Numbered from the stretch's first letter, positions 1 through 6,621 are shown. The stretch is 17,102 nucleotides of DNA from an uncultured Anaerolineaceae bacterium (GCA_937890875.1 CALAEB010000205.1:1-17102), one strand, 5' to 3'. The notes: a model not told the origin generated them from the letters alone. Program-made: numbers and translations.

Positions 1-78
1 ATTTTCACCCTTATGATCGATTACACGAACTTCAGGATTTCTGATTGTTTCATTCACACGAAAATCTTGTGTACTTAT
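1..78 (-). CDS. infC: Translation initiation factor IF-3, N-terminal fragment (runs off the left edge)
   Basis: IF3 binds the 30S subunit, prevents premature 50S joining and checks initiator tRNA and start codon pairing. Only the first 26 codons are in the window. They read ISTQDFRVNETIRNPEVRVI and continue DHKGEN, matching the conserved IF3 N-terminus (the family pattern is roughly R-x-N-E-x-I-R-x-x-E-V-R-x-I-D-x-x-G-E). The start is inferred as ATA at 78-76. An in-frame TGA lies at 96-94, and no ATG, GTG or TTG occurs in frame between that stop and the conserved region. A purine-rich AAGGAAGGAG (94-85) ends 6 nt before the ATA. The only other in-frame candidate, GTG at 57-55, lies inside the conserved motif and 27 nt from the Shine-Dalgarno. 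A rare start codon is known for infC in other bacteria (AUU in E. coli), where it underlies autoregulation. rpmI and rplT would be expected beyond the edge. The family call is strong for so short a piece. Confidence 0.85.
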   Translation of the reverse strand, partial: MSTQDFRVNETIRNPEVRVIDHKGEN

Positions 79-84
79 GGGTAG

Positions 85-94
85 CTCCTTCCTT
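85..94 (-). promoter_or_regulatory. Strong ribosome binding site of infC
   Basis: On the minus strand AAGGAAGGAG ends 6 nt before the ATA codon at 78-76. This is the ideal spacing for an AUA start, and it decides the start because no standard start codon is available in frame. Confidence 0.75.
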
Positions 95-143
95 CATATT
101 GGATTAGAATCTTATTGTTGTTATCCAATAGAAAATTGATTAG

Positions 144-172
144 AATATACCACAATAAGCCAATTTTGACAA
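144..172 (-). promoter_or_regulatory. Sigma-70-type promoter of infC
   Basis: On the minus strand there is a -35 box TTGTCA (172-167), a 17-nt spacer and a -10 box TATATT (149-144). Transcription should start near 137, giving a leader of about 60 nt before the infC start. The promoter sits directly between the preceding minus-strand gene and infC, so infC begins its own transcription unit. Confidence 0.75.
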
Positions 173-189
173 TCAAATAACCGCTCGAA

Positions 190-213
190 CAGCGTTTCGA
201 AATATGGGAAAGA
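190..213 (+). repeat. 24-bp dispersed repeat, copy 1 (second copy at 6906-6929)
   Basis: The 24 bases from 190 to 213 match 6906-6929 in the same orientation with a single mismatch (fourth base C here, T there). The core is GTTTCGAAATATGGGAAAGA. Copy 1 lies 18 bp upstream of the infC -35 box. Similarity stops abruptly on both sides. Confidence 0.7.
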
Positions 214-230
214 TTTCTTGTTGTTTTTTA

Positions 231-251
231 TTTTTGCGCGTCGCGCAAAAA
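231..251. repeat. Perfect 21-bp palindrome downstream of the membrane-protein gene
   Basis: Ten-base arms (TTTTTGCGCG and CGCGCAAAAA) flank one central base. The palindrome lies 25 bp after the stop of the minus-strand membrane-protein gene. In RNA it could form a 9-bp stem, but the 3' side is A-rich on both strands, so it lacks the U-tract of an intrinsic terminator. It could be a protein-binding palindrome or a non-canonical 3'-end hairpin. Confidence 0.6.
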
Positions 252-275
252 TTCATCCGCCGCCATCGGTATCCG

Positions 276-2312
276 CTAATTCGCTGCCGGCGGATTGATC
301 ACCGGCGTTATTTTTGTAAAGGCAGCCTCCCGTTCGGACGAATCGGCGGTATCCCGGAAAAGCAGCTCCCATAAATTCCGGAAATATTCCCAGGTGATGT
401 GCGGTTCATAACTTGCCGCAATCGTCCAATCAGCCGCCTGATCCCAATCGCCGCTGATCGCCGCCGCCCGGATAAACGGCGTCATTTCCACCGGTTTTTT
501 CATCGTATATCCAAGCCCGGACGCCGTTTCATACAAATCCATTGCCGTCTGATAATCCAGCCGGTCAACCGCTGCAGCACCTTTTTCATAGTAATAACAC
601 CAATCATGCCGGTAATCGGAGCCAAACACTTCCGGCGGCATCCGGTAATCCGAATCAAAAAGAATTCTGTTTTTATTTTGATGAGGAATCAGTTCCCGCA
701 TGAAAGCTTCAATATACGGATTCTTCAGGTCAGCTTCGTCCAGCAGCCACAAACAGCGGTCCCATTCCGGTTTTGTCAGCACGACCACATTTTCCGGATC
801 GATCTGCGTTTCAAATATTTTCCGGTCATAACCTAACGTCAGCCCCTCCCGGATCTCCTGCCAATAATCGGTGCCGCCCATATTGAAATACCAATAAGGG
901 GTTGGTTTGTAAACGGCGCCTTTTCCATACATCTCAAAAACCATCGCACCGTCCGCCCAACCGCCCATAAACGAAGCAATAATCGCATCACCCAACACCG
1001 CAGTGTTCTCCTGCAGGTCCGGCGCCCGCCACTTCATCTGCCATTGAAAATTCTGCTGAGATTCCCAGGCATAACGATAATTGGCCGAATTCTGGATCTG
1101 AAAGAAAACACTGATTCCGCAGATGATCGTCAGAGAAACAGTTTTCAGCCAGCTCCGATTCAGACAGGTTGCCGCGAACGCCGTCACAGCCAGCGAGATT
1201 CCCCAAAAACTTGGGATCAAAAACCGGTCATGGTAAATAAAGGTTGAAGAGGGGGCTTTATCAATCGCAATTCCCGGGAAAAAGCCCAACACAGCCGCGA
1301 TCAATCCGAACAGCAAAATCTGCTGTGAATCTTTCCCGTCCGGAAACAATTCCTGTTTTTTCCGAAGCCTGGACAAAATCAGGAAAAGGATGCCCATGAT
1401 CATCGCGCCGACGCCGAGCGCCGCCTGCGTGTTTAATTTTGAGAGGTCGAGATTGGCCGGGTCAATACTGCGGTACCAGATTCCCCAGACCGACTCGGTC
1501 ATATATTGGATCAGCAGTTGTACCAGATGCAAAACCAATTGCAGGAATCCGGGATTTTCCCGCAGCAGTTCGATCTCATTCCGGTCATGCACCAATGCCG
1601 GCATCACCATAAACCGGTACACAAAATATGCCATGAAAATAATCAGATAAGGAAGATAAGCGGTTAATGCCGCTTTAATCTTCTCCTTGACCGATTTTTT
1701 CCCGGGCGCCGCAACGAACCAGATCAGGCAGATGCGGGCCAATTCCAATGTCAGGTAATACTCGGTTATGAACAGCTGGACTGCGCTCATCAGGCAGGAA
1801 AGCGCAGTAAACAGGATTTTTTTCCACCGGATGTTCGTCTGAAGCGCCATAACGGTGAGCAAAAAAGAGCCGAGCAGAATCGGATACTGAAGCCAAACCT
1901 GATAATAGGCGATGGGAAATGCCTGATGCTTGAAAAAAGGAAAGATGGAGAAAAGGATCGCGGAAATGGCAGCGACATCTTTTCGCTGCGGCCACATCCG
2001 TCGGATCAGAACCCAACTGACCACTCCGCCCAGAAACCGCCAAAACAGCGCATAAATCTGCCAGGCCAGTTTACCGGTCCCGATCAGTTCGAAAGCCATA
2101 TGATACACCAGCGCCATACTGACCGGACGGCTGTCATCGATGGAATAATCCAACAACCCCTGAAAACCGCTCTGGTCATATCCGGTTAAAAAAATCCAGT
2201 CATCCAGATAAAATCCGAAATGGGGCAATTGAATACACCATGTACAAACCATGATGAACAACAGAAGAAGCGGAAACCAACGGCCTAAAAATACTTTCTC
2301 AAAAAAACGCAT
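276..2312 (-). CDS. Polytopic membrane protein, GT-C glycosyltransferase-like, with TPR-like C-terminal tail
   Basis: I do not recognise a named gene. The 678-residue product has a first membrane helix at about residues 12-30. A short loop with Y-L-D-D-W (residues 35-39) follows, then D-D-S-R-P near residues 59-63, then many hydrophobic helices to about residue 430. The C-terminal ~240 residues look soluble. They end in helical repeats resembling a TPR pair (A-A-A-V-D-R-L-D-Y-Q-T-A-M-D-L-Y-E-T-A). An acidic pair in the first loop after helix 1 is the layout of lipid-sugar-dependent GT-C transferases, so transfer of a sugar onto a lipid or protein outside the membrane is a plausible guess, not a demonstrated function. 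I chose ATG at 2312 because GGAG lies 5 nt upstream; the in-frame TTG at 2333 would add seven residues and has no such site. Its likely promoter is at 2436-2465. Confidence 0.7.
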   Translation of the reverse strand: MRFFEKVFLGRWFPLLLLFIMVCTWCIQLPHFGFYLDDWIFLTGYDQSGFQGLLDYSIDDSRPVSMALVYHMAFELIGTGKLAWQIYALFWRFLGGVVSWVLIRRMWPQRKDVAAISAILFSIFPFFKHQAFPIAYYQVWLQYPILLGSFLLTVMALQTNIRWKKILFTALSCLMSAVQLFITEYYLTLELARICLIWFVAAPGKKSVKEKIKAALTAYLPYLIIFMAYFVYRFMVMPALVHDRNEIELLRENPGFLQLVLHLVQLLIQYMTESVWGIWYRSIDPANLDLSKLNTQAALGVGAMIMGILFLILSRLRKKQELFPDGKDSQQILLFGLIAAVLGFFPGIAIDKAPSSTFIYHDRFLIPSFWGISLAVTAFAATCLNRSWLKTVSLTIICGISVFFQIQNSANYRYAWESQQNFQWQMKWRAPDLQENTAVLGDAIIASFMGGWADGAMVFEMYGKGAVYKPTPYWYFNMGGTDYWQEIREGLTLGYDRKIFETQIDPENVVVLTKPEWDRCLWLLDEADLKNPYIEAFMRELIPHQNKNRILFDSDYRMPPEVFGSDYRHDWCYYYEKGAAAVDRLDYQTAMDLYETASGLGYTMKKPVEMTPFIRAAAISGDWDQAADWTIAASYEPHITWEYFRNLWELLFRDTADSSEREAAFTKITPVINPPAAN

Positions 2313-2435
2313 AATCACTCCAACTGACAGCAATCCGGTACTTTTTCAAAAAAAGCTGGCCTTTTTAGGGAGAAACGGCTGTGGCCCAGCAATTCATTTC
2401 CCGAGCAAACACATCGGCCCGGCACAGACCGCTGC

Positions 2436-2465
2436 ATCATACTTTCCCAGATCGGATAAGTGCAA
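2436..2465 (-). promoter_or_regulatory. Probable promoter of the 678-residue membrane protein gene
   Basis: On the minus strand there is a -35 box TTGCAC (2465-2460), an 18-nt spacer and a -10 box TATGAT (2441-2436). This predicts a start near 2429 and a leader of roughly 115 nt. It suggests the gene is not simply read through from the small upstream gene. Confidence 0.5.
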
Positions 2466-2659
2466 AGGAATCATACCTGTTTTTCATCTTCAAAATCATT
2501 TTTCGTTATCCGATGGCACATACCCAGGCAAAATAATAAACGATTACAGCACTGCGAGATGAGTCAATCCAGCGCTGTAACCGTTTTCGCTTGTTTCAAA
2601 AACAAGGTCATTATCGAACGAGAAAACGGCCGTTTGGAATTAAAAAATGGGCAGGGATA

Positions 2660-2842
2660 TCATCCCAAAGCAGTAAATCGATTTTTCATCCGAGCGGTTC
2701 TCCGTTCAATACACCGGAACCGATTTGTCCCCAAGTCGCGTGAGATCTTCCTTATTTCAAATCCGCTGGCAGGAATATGCTTCGCATGGCAAATGTTATG
2801 CCTTTTTCGGAGACTCAATCCGCTGATACCCAGGCCCAACAT
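2660..2842 (-). pseudogene. Possible remnant of a transposase-type helix-turn-helix
   Basis: A 60-codon frame contains G-F-E-I-R-K-I-S-R-D-L-G-T-N-R, which resembles the helix-turn-helix of IS21-type IstA transposases (roughly G-x-S-I-R-x-I-A-R-x-L-G-x-x-R). The preceding R-H-N-I-C-H-A-K-H is also compatible. The frame ends soon after the motif, there is no DDE catalytic domain, and no ribosome binding site precedes the ATG. It is at best a decayed fragment and could be coincidence. Confidence 0.25.
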
Positions 2843-2847
2843 GGGCC
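2833..2847 (-). other. Hairpin just after the stop codon of the 121-residue gene
   Basis: On the minus strand GGCCCA, a 3-nt loop and TGGGCC form a 6-bp GC-rich stem 2 nt after the stop codon of the upstream gene. No T-tract follows, so it is not a canonical intrinsic terminator. It may protect a 3' end. Confidence 0.4.
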
Positions 2848-2849
2848 GG

Positions 2850-3215
2850 TCAGGCTTTCAGTTGTTTTCCATGCACGAGCCAGATTCCGCCGCTCAGAAG
2901 CACGAGCAGCAAACTCACAATCAAAGTGTTGACGGTATTCGTCTTTTGTATGCTGAGATTCAAAGCCCGCTCTTCCTCAAACATCGTTTGCATTTCATCT
3001 TCCGTATACTCATAGCCGACTTTCTGACCGTCTTCCCATCTCGCAAAACGCTCCCGATAATCTGTCATCGTCTGCGGATAAGTGCTGTTGGTTGGATTAA
3101 TCAGGGAAACCGCCGCTGTCAACGTGACAGCCATACTGACCAGAAAAACTACTGCGGAAATTGCAGAAATAACAATCAGATAAATTTTGCGGGTATTCGT
3201 TGTTTCACTCGTCAT
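2850..3215 (-). CDS. Small two-helix membrane protein of unknown function
   Basis: I do not recognise this 121-residue protein. A short polar N-terminus is followed by a hydrophobic helix at about residues 11-37. A polar segment of about 55 residues rich in Glu, Asp, Thr and Arg (about 40-94) comes next, then a second helix at about 97-115 and a short basic tail (H-G-K-Q-L-K-A). The positive charges on both ends suggest both termini are cytoplasmic and the polar segment is external. The start at 3215 has AGAGGAAAGG upstream, ending 9 nt before ATG. The clean membrane topology and ribosome binding site make it far more credible than the overlapping plus-strand frame. The flanking gene on the same strand also encodes a membrane protein, but a functional link is unproven. 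Confidence 0.65.
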   Translation of the reverse strand: MTSETTNTRKIYLIVISAISAVVFLVSMAVTLTAAVSLINPTNSTYPQTMTDYRERFARWEDGQKVGYEYTEDEMQTMFEEERALNLSIQKTNTVNTLIVSLLLVLLSGGIWLVHGKQLKA

Positions 3216-3664
3216 TGCTCACAACCTTTCCTCTTTAATAAAATATTAACAACTTATGTTATATACGAACCCGCAACGGTTTTTGTTTCATGCAGTCCGG
3301 CGGATTCCAGCAAGATCCGAAACATGAACCGATTTTTTTTGAAGCTGCATATCCGGAATTTAACCCAGCTGAAGCTTATTTCAGCAAAAATATTTCTTCC
3401 CGTTTTCCGATACTCCGGAATGCCCGTCCGATTCTCTTCATCATACGAAAACCATTTATAATCATTATTGAAAAAAAGGATAAACGTACCGCCCTTATCC
3501 AAGCAGGTTTCGTTATTTTTCATAATTTCGTATCATTTACTCGAAACAGGAATTCACACTTGAAAATGGCCAGTACACGCCGGCAAAAAGAGGTCCCGAA
3601 TCGCTCAACGGTTGAATCACCGGGTTCAAACATGACAATTCAATTTTGGAAATAAAAGGTTCTC

Positions 3665-3711
3665 TGCGGTTGTTTCTTTTCTGCACTGAACACAGAAAAG
3701 AAACAACCGCA
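3665..3711. repeat. Perfect 19-bp inverted repeat with 9-bp loop
   Basis: Arms at 3665-3683 (TGCGGTTGTTTCTTTTCTG) and 3693-3711 are exact reverse complements, separated by CACTGAACA. One arm is pyrimidine-rich and the other purine-rich. Neither strand has a T-tract after the stem, so it is not a standard terminator. It ends about 140 bp before the rel start codon and upstream of the candidate rel promoter. Confidence 0.9.
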
Positions 3712-3714
3712 AGC

Positions 3715-3732
3715 CTTCCGCCTATCCGGAAG
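3715..3732. repeat. Second small inverted repeat upstream of rel
   Basis: CTTCCG (3715-3720) and CGGAAG (3727-3732) form a 6-bp stem with a 6-nt loop, starting only 4 bp after the 19-bp inverted repeat. There is no T-tract on either side. Confidence 0.5.
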
Positions 3733-3750
3733 AAAATTCTGTACTTCGAA

Positions 3751-3780
3751 TTTACAGTTTGAGCTGGAAAAGATTATGCA
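3751..3780 (+). promoter_or_regulatory. Weak candidate promoter of rel
   Basis: TTTACA (3751-3756) is followed at 17-18 nt by TTATGC/TATGCA (3774-3780). The -35 match is good and the -10 match poor. It is the best candidate seen before rel and would give a leader of about 65 nt. Confidence 0.3.
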
Positions 3781-3851
3781 AAAAACCTTTTCACAGGTAG
3801 AATTACTGTTCAAATTTCAGTATTTTTTCAGGAGGGAAGACAGGATACCTT

Positions 3852-6083
3852 ATGTTGCTGGATGACCTTTTTGCAGTTTCACCTGAATCCTACACACAAG
3901 CAGACAAAGACCTTATCGAAAAGGCATATTACTTCGCGGAACGCGCACATGAGGGACAAAAAAGAGCCTCCGGCGAACCGTATTTTACTCATTGTGTCGC
4001 TGTGGCAATGATTCTGTGCGAATTGAAAGTCCAAAGCATCGTAATTGCGGCTGCGCTGCTTCACGACACCGTGGAAGATACCGACGTTACGCTGGATATG
4101 CTAAAAAAAGAATTCGGTGATGAAATCGCTAAATTGGTGGACGGGGTAACCAAGTTAACTAATCTTCCCAATGTCAACCGCTATGACAAATCTTTCTCGC
4201 CTGCGTCCGGTTCCGAAATGCCGGAGGAAATCGAATACCTGAATGAAGATCCCGCAGTGAAAGAAGCGGCCCTGCGGGAAAGCAAGCGCCAGCTGAAAAA
4301 TGAGACCCTGCGAAAAACATTTATCGCAATGGCGGATGACGTTCGGGTCGTTATCATTAAACTCGCGGACCGGCTGCATAATATGCGTACGCTCAGCCAC
4401 ACCAGCAAAGAAAAACAGAAGCGGATCGCCAAGGAGACGCTGGACATCTATGCGCCGCTCGCAAACCGGCTGGGTATCTGGCGGATTAAATGGGAGCTTG
4501 AAGATCTCGCTTTCCGATATGTGCATCCGGAAGAGTATATCCGTATTGCGGAAAACCTTGCCACGACCCATGCCTTACGGGAGCGCGAGGTAAAGGAGAT
4601 TATCGCAAAGCTGAAAACGATCATGGAACAGGCACAGATTGAATGTGAGATAACGGGACGCCCCAAACATATCTATTCGATTTATGGAAAGATGGTCGAC
4701 CGGAACAAACCGTTTGAAATGCTTCGCGATCTGCGTGGCGTGAGATTAATCGTCAAAGACATACCCTCCTGTTATATGGCCTTAGGGCAGATACATACCC
4801 ACTGGCGGCCGATCCCGCAGGAATTTGATGATTATATCGCCGTACCCAAAGATAACTTTTACCAGTCGCTTCATACGGCTGTATATTATGACGACGGCAA
4901 ACCGCTGGAGGTCCAAATCCGGACGCCGGAAATGCACCAGAACGCGGAATATGGTATCGCCGCTCATTGGCGCTACAAAGAGCACGCCAAAACAGACGCG
5001 AATTTTGAGAGAAGGATCGATTATTTTCGACGGCTGATGGATTGGCGGAAGGATGTGGATGACGCCGGAGAATTTGTCGAAGGGATGAAATCCGATGTCC
5101 TTCAGGACAGGGTTTTCGTTTTTACGCCGCACGGCGATGTGATTGATCTGCCGATCGGTTCGACCCCGATTGATTTTGCTTATAATGTGCATACCGAAGT
5201 CGGACATCGCTGCCGGGGGGCTAAGGTGAATGGGAAATTAGTCCCGTTGAGTTACCAACTGAAAACAGGAGATCAGGTGGCGGTCATGACCGCCAAACAG
5301 GGAGGCCCCAGCCGTGACTGGCTGAATCCGAACCTGGGGCTGGCCAACACACAGCGGGCCCGATCAAAAATCCGGGCCTGGTTCAAATGGCAGGATCGGG
5401 AACTCAACCTGGCCCAAGGGAAAGAAACGATCAAAAAAGACCTTCAGCGTCTTGGAATCAGCGACACCGACCTCAGCGAAATTGCTCACGAGCTGGATTA
5501 CAAAAATCTGGACGAGCTTTATATTGCGATCGGCTGCGGAGATTTATCGTCTTACCGGGTCATTAATAAAATCAACGAGGGGCTGCGAAGCGCAGAGCAG
5601 CAGGTATTGACGCCCCGTCCCCAACCCCTTGAAAAACCGCTCGATTCCGGGATCTCTGTTTTGGGAACGGGCAGTATTTATTCGACTTTCGGCAAATGCT
5701 GCAATCCCGCGCCGGGAGATGAGATCGTTGGATATATCACGAAAGGCCGCGGTGTTACAATTCATAAGATTGACTGCCCAAATGTCAATCGGGTTAAGGA
5801 CCGCGGAAGATTGATCAATGTTTCCTGGGGCACACCCGAACAAAGATATCCGGTGGCCGTTACCGTTAAAGCTTACGATCGGCAGGGATTGGTCAACGAT
5901 ATTACCAATATGCTGGTGGCGGAAGACGTCAACATGGAAAACATTAACGTCAAAGTCGCCCATAACTACGCAGATATCCAAATTGTCATCGATGTTTTGG
6001 ATATTAATCAATTAAGCCGCATTCTCACAAAAATTGAAAGTCTGCCCAATGTGATCGAAGCTTTCCGAAATAAACCGGGGTAA
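3852..6083 (+). CDS. rel: Bifunctional (p)ppGpp synthetase/hydrolase, long RelA/SpoT-type
   Basis: The 743-residue enzyme makes and degrades the stringent-response alarmone (p)ppGpp. An HD hydrolase domain (about 1-200) keeps its metal site: R38, H47, the H-D-T-V-E-D motif at 71-76 and R-L-H-N-M-R at 174-179. A synthetase domain (about 240-375) has the K-H-I-Y-S-I-Y-G-K-M loop, D293 in D-L-R-G and E353 in L-E-V-Q-I-R-T. A TGS domain (about 418-480), a zinc-finger segment with C-C-N-P (616-619), H638 and C642, and a C-terminal ACT domain (about 667-740) follow. Length is typical of full-length Rel. Two oddities: residues 324-327 read E-F-D-D, as in monofunctional RelA, instead of R-F-K-D; and the HD domain carries a polar insertion at about 106-140. 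Residue 336 is F in N-F-Y-Q-S-L-H, where G is common. AGGA ends 6 nt before the ATG; a stronger AGGAGG lies farther upstream. Confidence 0.95.
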   Translation: MLLDDLFAVSPESYTQADKDLIEKAYYFAERAHEGQKRASGEPYFTHCVAVAMILCELKVQSIVIAAALLHDTVEDTDVTLDMLKKEFGDEIAKLVDGVTKLTNLPNVNRYDKSFSPASGSEMPEEIEYLNEDPAVKEAALRESKRQLKNETLRKTFIAMADDVRVVIIKLADRLHNMRTLSHTSKEKQKRIAKETLDIYAPLANRLGIWRIKWELEDLAFRYVHPEEYIRIAENLATTHALREREVKEIIAKLKTIMEQAQIECEITGRPKHIYSIYGKMVDRNKPFEMLRDLRGVRLIVKDIPSCYMALGQIHTHWRPIPQEFDDYIAVPKDNFYQSLHTAVYYDDGKPLEVQIRTPEMHQNAEYGIAAHWRYKEHAKTDANFERRIDYFRRLMDWRKDVDDAGEFVEGMKSDVLQDRVFVFTPHGDVIDLPIGSTPIDFAYNVHTEVGHRCRGAKVNGKLVPLSYQLKTGDQVAVMTAKQGGPSRDWLNPNLGLANTQRARSKIRAWFKWQDRELNLAQGKETIKKDLQRLGISDTDLSEIAHELDYKNLDELYIAIGCGDLSSYRVINKINEGLRSAEQQVLTPRPQPLEKPLDSGISVLGTGSIYSTFGKCCNPAPGDEIVGYITKGRGVTIHKIDCPNVNRVKDRGRLINVSWGTPEQRYPVAVTVKAYDRQGLVNDITNMLVAEDVNMENINVKVAHNYADIQIVIDVLDINQLSRILTKIESLPNVIEAFRNKPG

Positions 6084-6162
6084 ACTCTAAAAAAAACGGA
6101 GGTCCAATTTATCACTTCATTATTCCTTACAAATTACGTCTGTATGATATTCTTTTTTGTTC

Positions 6163-6191
6163 TTTACACAGTTCACCCCTTGCGGTAGAAT
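6163..6191 (+). promoter_or_regulatory. Promoter of the 82-residue Cys/acidic protein
   Basis: TTTACA (6163-6168), a 17-nt spacer and TAGAAT (6186-6191) form a good housekeeping-type promoter. It predicts a start near 6198 and a leader of about 60 nt. The small gene is therefore transcribed independently of rel. Confidence 0.7.
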
Positions 6192-6259
6192 ATCGCAAAA
6201 TTATTGAAGCCCCTTTTAAATGATTGGGCAGATTCTGAGAACATTAGGAGGCGTATTAT

Positions 6260-6508
6260 ATGGCAAGAATTCGATGTAGATATCTTGACTGTGCTTTTCT
6301 GGATGAAGGCTACTGCAGCGCTGCTTTAATCGAATTGGATTCCAACAAAGGCTGTCTGACCTATACACCGAATGCTGAGACTCCTGTAGAAGACGATTGG
6401 ACCGATACCGAGGAACTGGATGACTGGGAGGATCTGATCGAAGAGGATGAGGATGATGACAAGGATGATGATCTCTGGATGGACGATGAGGAAGAAGACA
6501 AGTACTAG
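6260..6508 (+). CDS. Small Cys-rich N-terminus / acidic C-terminus protein, unknown function
   Basis: I do not recognise a named family. The 82-residue product begins M-A-R-I-R-C-R-Y-L-D-C and has four cysteines at 6, 11, 19 and 32, a spacing that could bind one zinc ion or an Fe-S cluster. From about residue 43 it becomes almost entirely Asp/Glu with a few Trp, ending in D-K-Y; this part is probably disordered and strongly negative. There is no signal peptide or membrane helix, so it is likely cytoplasmic. AGGAGG ends 8 nt before the ATG, a good promoter lies upstream and a good terminator downstream. It therefore looks like a well-expressed single-gene unit. An acidic tail of this kind could mimic nucleic acid or bind basic proteins, which is only a guess. 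Confidence 0.8.
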   Translation: MARIRCRYLDCAFLDEGYCSAALIELDSNKGCLTYTPNAETPVEDDWTDTEELDDWEDLIEEDEDDDKDDDLWMDDEEEDKY

Positions 6509-6538
6509 TTTCAATCGGTTCTGAGAACGAATAAAAAT

Positions 6539-6560
6539 GCCCTGCAGAGGGCTTTTTTAT
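6539..6560 (+). terminator. Intrinsic terminator after the Cys/acidic protein gene
   Basis: GCCCT, loop GCAG and AGGGC are followed by six T. The A-rich run before the stem nearly mirrors the T-run, so it may work in both directions. Confidence 0.85.
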
Positions 6561-6590
6561 TCAAAATGTTGACCAGTTTTTGTGGTAACG

Positions 6591-6621
6591 AAAAAAATAT
6601 AAAGAACACCCGGTTGTTCTT
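6591..6621 (-). terminator. Possible minus-strand terminator
   Basis: On the minus strand AAGAACA, a 6-nt loop and TGTTCTT form a 7-bp stem followed by TATATTTTTTT. It lies downstream of the tRNA-Gln terminator on the same strand and may be a backup. The stem is AT-rich. Confidence 0.4.

Larger units (their letters stand above)
2313..2849. other. Gene-poor gap between two minus-strand membrane-protein genes
   Basis: This 537-bp stretch holds no convincing complete gene. It contains a hairpin just after the 2850-3215 gene (2833-2847), a possible HTH/transposase remnant (2660-2842, minus) and a promoter for the downstream membrane-protein gene (2436-2465). A plus-strand open frame crosses it, but its translation has no recognisable fold and it collides with the better-supported minus-strand gene. 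Confidence 0.6.
3216..3851. other. Long non-coding gap between divergent genes, with two inverted repeats
   Basis: This 636-bp stretch between the small membrane protein (minus) and rel (plus) has no well-supported gene. Open frames of 89 and 121 codons exist on opposite strands but lack ribosome binding sites and recognisable motifs. It contains a 6-bp stem (GCTGAA/TTCAGC near 3370-3387), the perfect 19-bp inverted repeat at 3665-3711, a 6-bp stem at 3715-3732 and a weak rel promoter candidate. Confidence 0.6.

Noticed and set aside
2460..3461. Plus-strand open frame of 333 codons
   Set aside because: No ribosome binding site, no recognisable fold, and it overlaps the minus-strand gene at 2850-3215, which has clear membrane topology and a good ribosome binding site.
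3254..3523. Minus-strand 89-codon frame in the rel upstream gap
   Set aside because: Its composition looks somewhat protein-like, but no ribosome binding site precedes the only ATG, there is no motif, and the upstream in-frame stop allows no other start.
3752..3851. Riboswitch or T-box in front of rel
   Set aside because: No T-box consensus, specifier arm or known riboswitch core could be seen; the hairpins lie upstream of the likely promoter.
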